Assembly: GCF_900104175.1 (NCBI RefSeq)
Contig: NZ_FNIX01000007.1
Coordinates: forward strand, 1-64,000
Source of the DNA: Lentzea jiangxiensis
GTDB lineage: Bacteria; Actinomycetota; Actinomycetes; Mycobacteriales; Pseudonocardiaceae
Direction of reading: 5' to 3'
DNA length: 64,000 bases
Shown here one piece after another: positions 1 to 8,195 of the stretch. Positions within the stretch are counted from its first letter, which is position 1, and each line of letters opens with the position of its first letter. The position numbers and the translations under genes were made by a program. The notes beneath the pieces were generated by a model. That model had not been told where the DNA came from, did not search any database, and worked only from the letters and a program-made list of their open reading frames with translations.

Positions 1-1261
1 GGCCCATCCACGTCGTCAAGTTCAACGAGATGTCGAACTGGTAGGCGAAAATGTCGTTCGCGCCCATCAGCAGCAACACCATGAAATACGTGATCGCCAT
101 CCACCCCAGCGACGTGCGCACCGGCACATCACGCGGACGCTGCAACAAGTTGTGATGCGCGTAGTCCTTGGTCATCCTGCGCTCGATCCACGGATACGCC
201 GCCGCGATCCCCGTCAGCAGCGGCAACCCCAGGATGAACGGCAGGAACGGCGCCGGAATCGTGTAATTGCCCAGGTAGAACTCCCACGCCGGCCAGATCC
301 GCACCAGACCGTCGGTCCAGCCCATGTACCAGTCCGGCTGCGAACCGGCCGACACCTGCGCGGGGTTGTACGGGCCGATGTTCCAGATCGGGTTGATCTG
401 AAAGACGCCACCCATGATCGCGATGACACCGACCACGATGGCGAAGAACCCGCCACCCTTGGCCGCGAACACCGGCATGATCCGCACACCGACCACGTTG
501 GTCTCCTTGCGGCCCACCCCCGGGAACTGCGTGTGCTTCTGGTACCAGACGAGAGCCAGGTGCGCCGCGATCAGACCCAGGATGATCGCCGGGATGATCA
601 GGATGTGCGCGGTGTACAACATCGGGATGATGTCCGTACCCGGGAACTCCCCACCGAACATCAACCAGTTCAACCACGTACCGATCACCGGGAACGAGAT
701 CAGCAACGCCGCCATCACCCGCAGACCCGTACCCGAGAGCAAGTCATCAGGCAGCGAGTAACCCAGGAAACCCTCGATCGCGCCCAGCATGAACAACACG
801 ATGCCGATGACCCAGTTGATCTCACGCGGCTTGCGGAACGCACCGGTGAAGAAGATCCGGAACATGTGCACCACGATCGCCGCCATGAACAGCAACGCCG
901 CCCAGTGGTGCACCTGACGCACGAACAACCCACCACGGGTCTCGAACGAGATGTCCAGCGTCGACGCGAACGCCCGCGACATCTCGATCCCGCGCAAGTT
1001 CTCGAACGCACCGTTGTAGGTGACCTCCGTCATCGACGGATCGAAGAACAGAGCGAGGTACGTACCCGACAACAACAACACGATGAAGCTGTACAACGCG
1101 ATCTCACCGAGCAAAAACGACCAATGCGTCGGGAAGACCTTGTTCAACTGCTTGCGCAACCCCGAGGCCGCGTGGAACCGCTCGTCGGCAGCGTTGGCCG
1201 CCGCCCCTGCGACGCGCGCGGCCGCGTTGGCCGGCTTCGTCGGCGTGGTGATGGCACTCAT
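1..1261 (-). CDS. qcrB: Cytochrome bc1 complex cytochrome b subunit (QcrB), 3' end outside window
   Basis: Membrane cytochrome b of the actinobacterial menaquinol-cytochrome c reductase, which passes electrons to the aa3 oxidase. About 420 codons are visible from ATG at 1261; the family is usually about 540 residues, so the C-terminus lies off the left edge. The haem-ligand histidine pairs are visible ([17 protein letters not shown] and [18 protein letters not shown]), as is the Qo-site motif PDWY, the actinobacterial form of PEWY. It is not inside a qcrCAB operon: only a short stub of qcrA precedes it and a divergent photolyase gene follows. The ATG overlaps the stub's stop codon, as in intact operons. 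It is probably a second, detached copy; whether it is expressed is unknown. Confidence 0.93.
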   Translation of the reverse strand, partial: MSAITTPTKPANAAARVAGAAANAADERFHAASGLRKQLNKVFPTHWSFLLGEIALYSFIVLLLSGTYLALFFDPSMTEVTYNGAFENLRGIEMSRAFASTLDISFETRGGLFVRQVHHWAALLFMAAIVVHMFRIFFTGAFRKPREINWVIGIVLFMLGAIEGFLGYSLPDDLLSGTGLRVMAALLISFPVIGTWLNWLMFGGEFPGTDIIPMLYTAHILIIPAIILGLIAAHLALVWYQKHTQFPGVGRKETNVVGVRIMPVFAAKGGGFFAIVVGVIAIMGGVFQINPIWNIGPYNPAQVSAGSQPDWYMGWTDGLVRIWPAWEFYLGNYTIPAPFLPFILGLPLLTGIAAAYPWIERRMTKDYAHHNLLQRPRDVPVRTSLGWMAITYFMVLLLMGANDIFAYQFDISLNLTTWMG

Positions 1262-1356
1262 GACTTCCGCTCCCAGAACGCCGGACCCACAGCCTCGACG
1301 TGGACGCCGCGGGCAACGAACCAACCGTTCTCCCGTTTCACCATAGGCACGGGCAC
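1258..1356 (-). pseudogene. qcrA: Remnant of qcrA (Rieske subunit), last about 32 codons only
   Basis: The minus frame ending at the TGA that overlaps the qcrB ATG reads ENGWFVARG...[10 protein letters not shown], which looks like the C-terminal tail of actinobacterial QcrA. The Rieske iron-sulphur box (CTHLGC/CPCHGS) and the three membrane segments are missing, because unrelated sequence and the divergent photolyase gene begin right upstream. The tail and its 4-bp overlap with qcrB are preserved while the rest is gone. A small leader peptide is an alternative reading. Similarity was judged by eye. Confidence 0.6.
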
Positions 1357-1471
1357 GGCGGATCGCTCAATGGTGTGACGAAGCCAGGTGAGGGACACTG
1401 AGAGTGTTCGCGCATCGCGGGGAACCGTTCTCAGCGGGCGGAGTGGCGTGGCGCTGTGCGAGGGTGGGGAG

Positions 1472-2842
1472 ATGGCTGTGTCCATCGCGCTGTTCACCCG
1501 CGATCTGCGGGTGCACGACAACCCCGTGCTCGTCGAGGCCTCGGCCGACGCGGACCGCGTGATTCCGTTGTACGTGCTCGACGAACGCCTCGTGGCCACG
1601 GGTTTCGCGAACCCGAACCGTGCGGCGTTCCTCGCCGACAGCTTGCACGACCTGCACGCGAGCCTGCAAGCGAGGGGAGCGGCGCTCGTCGTCCGGCGTG
1701 GTGCGCCGGAGGCCGTGGTGCCGGAGTTGCTGCGGCAGCACGAGGTAACACGTGTTCACGTCGCCGCCGATGCGAGTGCTTTCGCGCACGGCCGTGAGCA
1801 ACGACTTCGCGATGTGGTGGGAGATCGGCTCGTCGTGCACCACGACGTCCACCGCGCCGTGGCGTCGTCCGCGCTGCAAAGCGATCCGGCTCACCACGAC
1901 AAGGTGTTCACGCCGTACTTCCAGAAGTGGAGCCGGATTCCACCGCGACCACCCCTTCCCGCGCCGACGGGTCTGCGGCTGCCTCCGCTGGACGTGGGCG
2001 CGCTGCCGGAGGCGGAGGAGTTCTGCGCGGGAGAACCGGCAGAGAGGCTTCCGGCAGGCGGTGAGACCGCGGGACGGGAGCGGTTGCGGTCCTGGCTGGG
2101 CGAGGGGATCGTCGGCTTCGCGGAGCAAGCTGCCGGCCTGCTGACGCGGACCACCTCCCAGCTGTCGCCGTACCTGCACTTCGGGTGCCTGTCGGGGGCA
2201 GAGGTGCGGTGCGCGACGGGAGACGCCACCGAGGACGCTCGCCAGTTCGCCCGGCAACTGGCGTGGCGCGACTTCTACGACCAGGTGCTGGCCGCCCGCC
2301 CGGAGGTGGCGTGGGAGGACTACCGCGGGCAGGGAGACCGGTGGCGTGACGCGCCGGACGAGCTGCTCGCGTGGCAGGAGGGCCGGACGGGGTACCCGGT
2401 CGTCGACGCCGCTCAGCGCCAGCTCGTCGCCGAAGGCTGGTTGTCCAACCGGGCACGGCTGCTGTCCGCGAGCTTCCTGTGCAAGACCCTGTACCTCGAC
2501 TGGCGCCCCGGAGCGCGGTTCTTCCTGCGGCACCTCGTCGACGGCGACCTGGCCGCCAACCAGCTCAACTGGCAGTGGATGGCCGGGACGGGCACCGACA
2601 CCCGCCCCGACCGCGTCATGGACCCGTTGTGGCAGGCGGAGAACCACGATCCCAACGGCGACTACGTGCGCCGGTGCGTGCCGGAGCTGAGGTCCGTCGC
2701 GGGACCGGCGGTGCACCGGCCGTGGGACCTCGACCCGGTGGTGCGCGAAGGACTCGGCTATCCCGCGCCGGTCGTGGACCTGGAAGAGGCCCACGCCCGG
2801 TTCGCCGGCACCAGGAGGGAGCTCAGGTCCCGGCGCGGCTGA
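1472..2842 (+). CDS. phr: Deoxyribodipyrimidine photolyase (cryptochrome/photolyase family, class I)
   Basis: Light-driven FAD enzyme that splits cyclobutane pyrimidine dimers in DNA. The 456-residue protein has the N-terminal antenna-binding Rossmann domain (ALFTRDLRVHDNPVL), then the helical FAD domain with SPYLHFGCLS, WRDFY and the signature NWQWMAGTGTDTRPDR near residue 370. ATG 1472 is chosen because the protein family starts there and AGGGTGGGGA precedes it; the frame stays open 28 codons further upstream without homology. Its 3' end overlaps by 20 bp the convergent MerR/cobalamin regulator, a pairing that suggests light-linked regulation. A (6-4) photolyase or cryptochrome role cannot be excluded. 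Confidence 0.93.
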   Translation: MAVSIALFTRDLRVHDNPVLVEASADADRVIPLYVLDERLVATGFANPNRAAFLADSLHDLHASLQARGAALVVRRGAPEAVVPELLRQHEVTRVHVAADASAFAHGREQRLRDVVGDRLVVHHDVHRAVASSALQSDPAHHDKVFTPYFQKWSRIPPRPPLPAPTGLRLPPLDVGALPEAEEFCAGEPAERLPAGGETAGRERLRSWLGEGIVGFAEQAAGLLTRTTSQLSPYLHFGCLSGAEVRCATGDATEDARQFARQLAWRDFYDQVLAARPEVAWEDYRGQGDRWRDAPDELLAWQEGRTGYPVVDAAQRQLVAEGWLSNRARLLSASFLCKTLYLDWRPGARFFLRHLVDGDLAANQLNWQWMAGTGTDTRPDRVMDPLWQAENHDPNGDYVRRCVPELRSVAGPAVHRPWDLDPVVREGLGYPAPVVDLEEAHARFAGTRRELRSRRG

Positions 2843-3680
2843 GCACGATCTGGACCGCCTCCGCCAGGTCGCCGGGCCTGCGCGCGAACGAGGGCACCGC
2901 GACGCCCGCCCACCCCGGTCCGGCCACGGCGAGCAGGGCCTCGGAACCGGTGTGGAGCTCCCACAACGGCACGAGCGCGGCCAGTTCGGCGCTGTGCGCC
3001 CAGATCACCACCACGGCCGGCCGCAGCCGTTCCACGGCATCGCACAGAGCCTCCGGCGGCACCCGGCCGCCCAGGTTGCGCCACCAGAAGCCCGCTTCGG
3101 ACAACGCCGCTCCCAAAGCCTCCAACGCGAGCACGTGCTGCTCCTCCGGCGCGCACGACAGCAGCGCGGCGAGCACACCGGGCTTGCCGGGGCGTGGCAC
3201 CGCGCGGAAGGTGCTCAGGATGCTGGAACTGGCCAGGTGCTCGATCTCCACGCCCCGGCCGGAGTCCGTCACGACCGTTCCGAGCTCCGTCAGGCACGGC
3301 ACGAAGACCGAGTCCCACGACGGCACGACGCCGTGCTCGGTGACGAGCTTCGCGGCGAGGTCCGACATGAGCGGCTCGTCCAGCCGCCGTGCAGCGTTCA
3401 GGAAGCCCTTCCTCGCGGTGCTCGCCACGTCCTCGCTCAGCGTGGCGGGCGTCCGCGGCGCGGGGGCCTTCCGTGCCAGTTCGGCCGCGGCGGCCGGTGC
3501 CAGGCCCTGCCCGGTCAGTGCGATCATGCGGCGCAGCACGGTCACGTCGTTCTCGTCGTAGCGGCGGTGCCCGCCGTCCGTGCGCGCGGAGGGGCCGAGA
3601 CCGTAGCGCTGGTCCCACGTCTTCAGGGTGCTGGGCGACACCCCGATCATGGCCGCGACCGCGCGCGGCGGGTACATCAC
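2823..3680 (-). CDS. MerR-family regulator with cobalamin-binding domain (LitR/CarH-like)
   Basis: Probable transcriptional repressor of the B12-photoreceptor type. Residues 1-70 form a MerR helix-turn-helix (VAAMIGVSPSTLKTWDQRYG, GGHRRYDENDV). Residues 90-175 resemble the helical bundle (VEIEHLASSSILSTF), and 175-285 a B12 Rossmann fold with EEQH, in which His182 sits at the cobalt-ligand position of the family. The tryptophan of the CarH-type Wx9EH motif appears replaced by Val137. GTG 3680 overlaps the whiB stop (GTGA), so the two genes are translationally coupled; ATG 3677 is the alternative start. The neighbouring photolyase and the 11-bp repeats in the operon promoter support light-responsive autoregulation, which is inference. 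Confidence 0.85.
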   Translation of the reverse strand: MMYPPRAVAAMIGVSPSTLKTWDQRYGLGPSARTDGGHRRYDENDVTVLRRMIALTGQGLAPAAAAELARKAPAPRTPATLSEDVASTARKGFLNAARRLDEPLMSDLAAKLVTEHGVVPSWDSVFVPCLTELGTVVTDSGRGVEIEHLASSSILSTFRAVPRPGKPGVLAALLSCAPEEQHVLALEALGAALSEAGFWWRNLGGRVPPEALCDAVERLRPAVVVIWAHSAELAALVPLWELHTGSEALLAVAGPGWAGVAVPSFARRPGDLAEAVQIVLSRAGT

Positions 3681-3964
3681 GACTGGCGCAGGCGGCGGGA
3701 GAGCATGGCGCGCAACTCACTCTCGCCGAGTCCACCCCAGATGCCGAAGGTCTCCTGCACCTCCAAGGCGTGGGCACGGCACTTCTCCATCACGGGGCAG
3801 CGGTGGCAGATCGCCTTGGCCGCGGCCTCGCGCTTCTCCCGGGCGGCGCCGCGTTCGTTCGGGGTGTGGAAGAAGTAGGCGCTGTCCATGCCCCGGCAGA
3901 GGCCGGACAGCTGCCAGTCCCACGCTTCGGTGACCGGTTGAGGCAGGCGGGACAGTTCGGGCAT
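3677..3964 (-). CDS. WhiB-family iron-sulphur transcription factor
   Basis: Small redox-sensing regulator of the actinobacterial Wbl family, 95 residues. The four cluster cysteines are present: Cys in LSGLCRGMD, then CHRC, then the Cys of MEKCRAHA. The GIWGGL turn and a basic C-terminus (LSRRLRQS) follow. ATG 3964 is chosen because GAGG lies 9 bp upstream; ATG 3973 is an alternative. It heads a two-gene operon with the B12/MerR regulator, whose start overlaps the stop codon here. Which Wbl class it belongs to cannot be settled by eye. Confidence 0.93.
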   Translation of the reverse strand: MPELSRLPQPVTEAWDWQLSGLCRGMDSAYFFHTPNERGAAREKREAAAKAICHRCPVMEKCRAHALEVQETFGIWGGLGESELRAMLSRRLRQS

Positions 3965-4002
3965 GGCGCACATCCTCGGCTGGGCAACCTGGTGACCTGT
4001 CC

Positions 4003-4031
4003 ATACTAGAATCGACTCAGAATCGACGCAA
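4003..4031 (-). promoter_or_regulatory. Promoter of whiB-merR operon with 11-bp-spaced direct repeats
   Basis: On the minus strand, TTGCGT (4031-4026) and TAGTAT (4008-4003) are separated by 17 bp, a good housekeeping promoter about 40 bp from the whiB start. Two exact copies of AGAATCGAC (plus strand 4008-4016 and 4019-4027) lie across the spacer with an 11-bp period. CarH-type regulators are known to bind 11-bp direct repeats, so this is a candidate operator for the co-transcribed MerR/B12 protein. A very similar element occurs at about 10947-10968. Confidence 0.6.
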
Positions 4032-4095
4032 TTCGGGGTGGTTGTCATGCGGGTCGGTGTGGCGACGGCGTTCTTCCGGCTGCGCCGTCCCGTGC

Positions 4096-4278
4096 TCAGC
4101 CGAGGTTGCCCTGGAGCACGCTGGTCCCGTGCTCCTGCTGGCCCAGTCGCTGGGCGGACACGTCCACCACCCGGTACGTCCGCAGGTCGACGCCTTCGGG
4201 CAACGGCATGTCGGCCTGACCGCCCGTGAGCACCCCCAGCGGGATCGTGGCGACGCGGTCCACCACGTGCGGATGCAC
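4096..4278 (-). pseudogene. Probable C-terminal remnant of an anti-sigma factor
   Basis: A 60-codon minus frame from GTG 4278 contains IPLGVLTGG, LPEGVDLRTYRVVDVS and HGTSVLQGNL. This resembles the extracytoplasmic C-terminus of actinobacterial anti-sigma factors (the LPxGxDLxxYxVVDVS...HSGxSVLxGxL pattern). No zinc-finger domain, membrane helix or partner sigma gene is present. Most likely it is a truncated gene tail. Because it has a possible start next to GAGAGAGG, a short expressed protein is not excluded. Judged by eye only. Confidence 0.45.
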
Positions 4279-4364
4279 CTCTCTCGAAGAGTTTGGTGTG
4301 ACGTAAGGAACCCGAACCTGAACGGTGTCCGGTGCGAACCACAGAGGGAAACGGAGGTCTGCCT

Positions 4365-4676
4365 GTGAACACCCAACGCCACGAGGGCCCCGTGCTGATC
4401 ACCTCGGCCGCGCCGTCGTACCAGGACCAGCTCGCCGCACGCCGCCGCAGGTACGCCACGATGATGAGCCTGCGCATCCCGTGCATCGTGCTGGCCGTGC
4501 TGTTCGCCGAGATCTGGTGGCTCGCACTCGTGTTCATCCTGCTGTCGGTGCCATTGCCGTGGATGGCTGTGCTCATCGCCAACGACCGGCCACCGCGCAA
4601 GGCGGAGGACGTCCAGCGCCTGCGGCCGTCGCGCCGGGCGATCCTGCCGGCCGGCACGGGGAAGGACCCGCGGTGA
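4365..4676 (+). CDS. DUF3099-family small membrane protein
   Basis: A 103-residue protein with two adjacent hydrophobic helices (IPCIVLAVLFAEIWWLALVF and VFILLSVPLPWMAVLI) after a short Arg-rich cytoplasmic segment (LAARRRRYATMM), the layout of the actinobacterial DUF3099 family, whose function is unknown. GTG 4365 is chosen because GGAGG lies 7 bp upstream; the frame is open 11 codons further without similarity. Its TGA overlaps the GTG of the following TrkA-N gene, so the two form a coupled pair. Confidence 0.8.
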   Translation: MNTQRHEGPVLITSAAPSYQDQLAARRRRYATMMSLRIPCIVLAVLFAEIWWLALVFILLSVPLPWMAVLIANDRPPRKAEDVQRLRPSRRAILPAGTGKDPR

Positions 4677-5053
4677 ACGGCCGCACCGTCGTCGTCGGCT
4701 ACGGAGACGCCGCGCTGGACGTGCTGCGGCACCTCCCGCTGAACTCGCGGCCGTCCGCGGTCGTTGTGCTCGACGTGGACGAGGTCGCGCTGACCGGCGC
4801 GCTGGCCAACGGCGCCGAGGTCGTCCGCGGTGACGGGCGTGACCTCTGCGTGCTGCAGCGAGCGGGAACGCCGTTCGCCGCACGCGTGGTCGTCGCCGTC
4901 GGGGACGACCGGGACGGCCTGCTCGTCACCGCGGCCGCGCGCAGCCTCAACCGCACCGCGATCATCACCGTCGCGGTGCGCGAGCCGGCCAACCAGGAGC
5001 TGTTCTCCAGGCTGGGCGCGGACGACGTGTTCGTGCATGCCCGGTCAGCCTGA
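4673..5053 (+). CDS. TrkA-N (RCK) NAD-binding domain protein
   Basis: A single Rossmann domain of 126 residues: TVVVGYGDAALDVL at the N-terminal nucleotide loop, VVVLDVDE ending strand 2, and GAEVVRGDGRD typical of TrkA-N/RCK domains that gate potassium channels or transporters. There is no channel or TrkA-C domain in the protein or next to it, so it must act with a partner encoded elsewhere, possibly with the coupled DUF3099 membrane protein. GTG 4673 overlaps the upstream stop (GTGA). The 3' end overlaps the convergent glycosyltransferase by 9 bp. Confidence 0.82.
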   Translation: MNGRTVVVGYGDAALDVLRHLPLNSRPSAVVVLDVDEVALTGALANGAEVVRGDGRDLCVLQRAGTPFAARVVVAVGDDRDGLLVTAAARSLNRTAIITVAVREPANQELFSRLGADDVFVHARSA

Positions 5054-6832
5054 CAACCGGCCGTAGAGCGCCGCGAACGGCTCCGCCACGGTGTCGATGT
5101 CGAACCGCTCGCGCACCGTCCGCTGCCCGGCCGCCGCGACGGGGGCGGTGGCGGCGCCGAGACCGACGACGTGCGCGAGCCCTTCGCCCAGCGACCGGGC
5201 GGTCGACGTGTCGACCAGGAAACCGTTGCGCCCCTGGTCGACGTAGCACGACAGGCCGCCGCGCCGCGGACCTACCGCGAGCAGCCCGGCCTCCATGGCT
5301 TCGAGCACCGCGATGCCGAACTCCTCCTTCACGCTGGAGCAGGCGTACACGTGCGGTGCCCCGGAAGGCGGTGGTGCGGCCGCCAGTTCGTGCTGCAACC
5401 GTCTGACGTCGTCGTTGGACCAGGCGGGCAGAACGGCGAGCCGGCCGCGTGCCGTGGGCGTCGACCGGGCCAGTGCGAGGACCTCGTCGAGCACCGCCTG
5501 CTCGTCCGGCGTCCTGTCGGTGGACGAACCGCCCATGACCACCAGCGCCGTCCGGTGCTGCAGGCCCGCTTCCAGCCACGCCCGCACCAGCAGCGGTTGC
5601 TGCTTCATCGGGTGCAGCCGCCCCACGTTCAGCAGCACGGGCAGGCCGCGCGCACCTCCGTCCAGACGGGGAAGCGCCGAGGGGACGAACAACTCCTCCA
5701 CCAGCGACCGCTCCGCCGGCGCGGGACCCGGCGTGATGCCCTCCTCCAGTGCGAGCAGCGTCCCGGTGGTGAGCCGGGGGAAGTGCGCCAGCACCTCGTC
5801 CTGCCCGCCACCGATGGTGATCACCTGGTCCGCCCGCCGGACGAGGTGGTCGGCGGCGCGGACGCGGTGCAGGTCGAACCGCATCGCCGTCAGGTCACCG
5901 GCGTCCTCGAGGTGGCGCTCGGCGAGGTGGCGGTGCGGGTCCGGGGTGACGGTGAACACGAGCTTCGCGCCGAGCAGGCGGGCGGCGTCGGCCACGGCGA
6001 GCGAGCCGTCGTCGGAGTACCGGACGTGCACCACGTCCGGTGTCAGACCGCACCGCGGCAGGAGCTTCGTGAGCCACCAGGTGATGCCGGCCCGGTGCCG
6101 TGCCATCTCCTGCTGGGCGAGCGCCACGGGTGAGTCGACCGGCACGTGCACCGTCCAGTGGTCGAGACCGGGCGTCTTGCGGACGGTCACGGTGGTCGGC
6201 TCGGGCGCGAGGACCACGGTGATCACGCGGCCGACGTCCCGCCGCTGCACCAAAGCGCCCGCCAGCGAGGACAGGAACACGGTGAGCCCGCCACTCGCCC
6301 CCTCGCCCGGCCGCGCGGTGCCGCCGATGAGCATCGACTGCGCGATCGTCGGCGCCGTCACGGGCCGTGCCAGGGGAAGCGGGACGTCATCGTGCAGGAG
6401 GTCGAGCATCAGCTTCTGGTAGGGGGAGCTGGGGCAGTCGTCGACCGGCTCGCCGAGCGCGTCCAGGTAGCGCCACAGCGGCGGTCCTCCGGCTCGGGCA
6501 CGTGCCTTGTCGGCGCTCAGGGGTGCGAAGCGGTGCAACGACGCGATGTCGAGCAGGCCCGCGACGACCTCGCGGTCCTGAGTGGACGAGAGCGCCCGGC
6601 GCAGTTCGCCGGACGTCGCGCCGGCGCCGTGCTCCTCGACCGTCGCCGGAACCTGTTCGCACGTCAGGGAGAACGTGGCCGGGCACGGGTCCCGCAGGAA
6701 GGCGCCGACCAGGTCGCGGGGGCGAGCCGGCGGCAGGGTGCTCCCGGCGCTTCGGGCTCGCAGCTCGCGCTGTACTTCCGGATGTGTCCGCACCTCCGTT
6801 GTTCGAACCGGAAGGGCGTTCGGATCGAACAA
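5045..6832 (-). CDS. GT4-type glycosyltransferase, sucrose(-phosphate) synthase-like
   Basis: A 595-residue protein whose C-terminal half is a GT-B fold with the family-4 signatures VLLNVGRLHPMKQQPLLV and the EX7E motif KEEFGIAVLEAMEAG near residue 525. The middle contains SMLIGGTARPGEGASGGL, like the acceptor-site N-terminal domain of sucrose-synthase-type enzymes. The first 150 residues are not recognised. TTG 6832 is the farthest start and lacks a clear ribosome site; GTG 6793 is possible. It is divergent from a GT1-type glycosyltransferase with only 31 bp between the starts, so a shared control region is likely. The substrate is unknown. Confidence 0.8.
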   Translation of the reverse strand: MFDPNALPVRTTEVRTHPEVQRELRARSAGSTLPPARPRDLVGAFLRDPCPATFSLTCEQVPATVEEHGAGATSGELRRALSSTQDREVVAGLLDIASLHRFAPLSADKARARAGGPPLWRYLDALGEPVDDCPSSPYQKLMLDLLHDDVPLPLARPVTAPTIAQSMLIGGTARPGEGASGGLTVFLSSLAGALVQRRDVGRVITVVLAPEPTTVTVRKTPGLDHWTVHVPVDSPVALAQQEMARHRAGITWWLTKLLPRCGLTPDVVHVRYSDDGSLAVADAARLLGAKLVFTVTPDPHRHLAERHLEDAGDLTAMRFDLHRVRAADHLVRRADQVITIGGGQDEVLAHFPRLTTGTLLALEEGITPGPAPAERSLVEELFVPSALPRLDGGARGLPVLLNVGRLHPMKQQPLLVRAWLEAGLQHRTALVVMGGSSTDRTPDEQAVLDEVLALARSTPTARGRLAVLPAWSNDDVRRLQHELAAAPPPSGAPHVYACSSVKEEFGIAVLEAMEAGLLAVGPRRGGLSCYVDQGRNGFLVDTSTARSLGEGLAHVVGLGAATAPVAAAGQRTVRERFDIDTVAEPFAALYGRLSG

Positions 6833-6863
6833 TTTTCAAGTCGTGCCAACGAGGAGGAGACCA

Positions 6864-8183
6864 GTGCCACGGTTTGTGGTTGTCAGTCCGCCGTTCCGCT
6901 CGCACGCGCAGCCGATGTCCGTGTTCGCGGCAGCGTTGAGCGCCGCAGGTGCGGAGGTGACGTTCGCCTGCGGTCCGGAGTTCGCCGACCTGGCGGGCGC
7001 TCTCCCGTTCGCCGCTGTGAAGACCACCCGCGACTCGAACAGCGGCATCGCCGAACGGACCGAACAGGACGAACGCTCCGCGCGGCAGCTCGCCGGCTTC
7101 CTCCGTGCCACCGAAGGAGGTGCGGCAGCGGCGTTGCTCGCGCAGACGCGCCGGCGCAGGGCGGAACCACTCGCCGCGCCGGGCCGGGTGCTGCGCGATC
7201 TGGCGGCGCTGCACGACGAGCTCCGGCCCGACTGGTTCGTGGTCGACCAGATCGACTACGCCACAACGCTCGCCTTGCACGCGCTCGACCTGCCGTTCGT
7301 GTCCTACGTCACCGGACACCCGACCTACCTGGTCTCGCGGGACGACCAGTTCTTCGGACTGCCCCAGGCGTGGCCGTCCGCGGTGCGCCCGTCACCCGCA
7401 CAACTCGCGTTGCTGTCCGCGGAGGTGCACCTCACCGATCTCGCGCACACCGCCGCGTTTTCGCGTTTCCTGCGCGACTTCGCCCCCTCGCGGCCGGTGC
7501 CCCGCAGGGCCTTCGGCCTGACCTCCTCCTACGCGGCGGTGGTGAACTACCCGGAACTGCCCTGGCTGCCACCGCTGCCGGAACGCCAGCGGCAGATCTT
7601 CCTCGGCCACTGCGCCACGACTGACGCGCTCGACGAAGCGTGGCTGGACCGCGTGCGTGATCGGCGGGTTCTCCTGGTGGCACTGGGAACCTTCCTGTCC
7701 GCGAGGCACGACGTGCTGCGCAAGGTCGTCGAAGGCGCCCTGCGGATCCCGGACCTGGCGGTGGTGGTCGCCGCGGGCGGCCGCGTCGCCGAACTCGCCG
7801 ACCTGGCCGAGAACCCGCGTGTGGTCGTGGAGTCCGTCGTTCCGCAACGCGCGCTGCTGCCGCACATCGCCGCGATGGTGCACCACGGCGGCAACAACTC
7901 GTTCACGGAATGCTTGGCGGCGGGAGTGCCCGCCGTGGTCCTGCCGTTCTCGAGCGACCAGTTCTGCATCGCTCACGACGCCGAGCGCTCTGGTGCGGGC
8001 GTGTGCCTCGATCCCAACGCCGCCACTCCCGAGGACGTGGCGAACGCGCTGAAGTCGGTGCTGCGGGACCCGGACCCGTTCGCGGACCTGCGGGACGCCG
8101 TGCGGGCCGCGGGGCCCGGCCGCGGTGCCGCGCGGTTGCTGGAGGTGCTCGGCACGGCTCGCGAGGTTCGAGGCACACCATGA
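6864..8183 (+). CDS. GT1-type (UGT/MGT-like) glycosyltransferase
   Basis: A 439-residue GT-B enzyme like those that glycosylate small natural products. The N-terminal domain begins RFVVVSPPFRSHAQPM, with the acceptor-side His. The C-terminal nucleotide-sugar site reads VPQRALLPHIAAMVHHGGNN SFTE followed by PFSSDQFCIA, the usual HGG and D-Q pattern. GTG 6864 follows GAGGAGGA by 5 bp. No aglycone-producing cluster is visible beside it. The 3' end lies next to a decayed antisense SRPBCC gene. Confidence 0.88.
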   Translation: MPRFVVVSPPFRSHAQPMSVFAAALSAAGAEVTFACGPEFADLAGALPFAAVKTTRDSNSGIAERTEQDERSARQLAGFLRATEGGAAAALLAQTRRRRAEPLAAPGRVLRDLAALHDELRPDWFVVDQIDYATTLALHALDLPFVSYVTGHPTYLVSRDDQFFGLPQAWPSAVRPSPAQLALLSAEVHLTDLAHTAAFSRFLRDFAPSRPVPRRAFGLTSSYAAVVNYPELPWLPPLPERQRQIFLGHCATTDALDEAWLDRVRDRRVLLVALGTFLSARHDVLRKVVEGALRIPDLAVVVAAGGRVAELADLAENPRVVVESVVPQRALLPHIAAMVHHGGNNSFTECLAAGVPAVVLPFSSDQFCIAHDAERSGAGVCLDPNAATPEDVANALKSVLRDPDPFADLRDAVRAAGPGRGAARLLEVLGTAREVRGTP

Positions 8184-8195
8184 CTCCGTGGTTGC

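Noticed and set aside
5045-8183. Two glycosyltransferases considered as part of a natural-product cluster with the SARP at 23438
   Set aside because: No polyketide, peptide or terpene synthase, and no sugar-nucleotide genes, lie between or near them.
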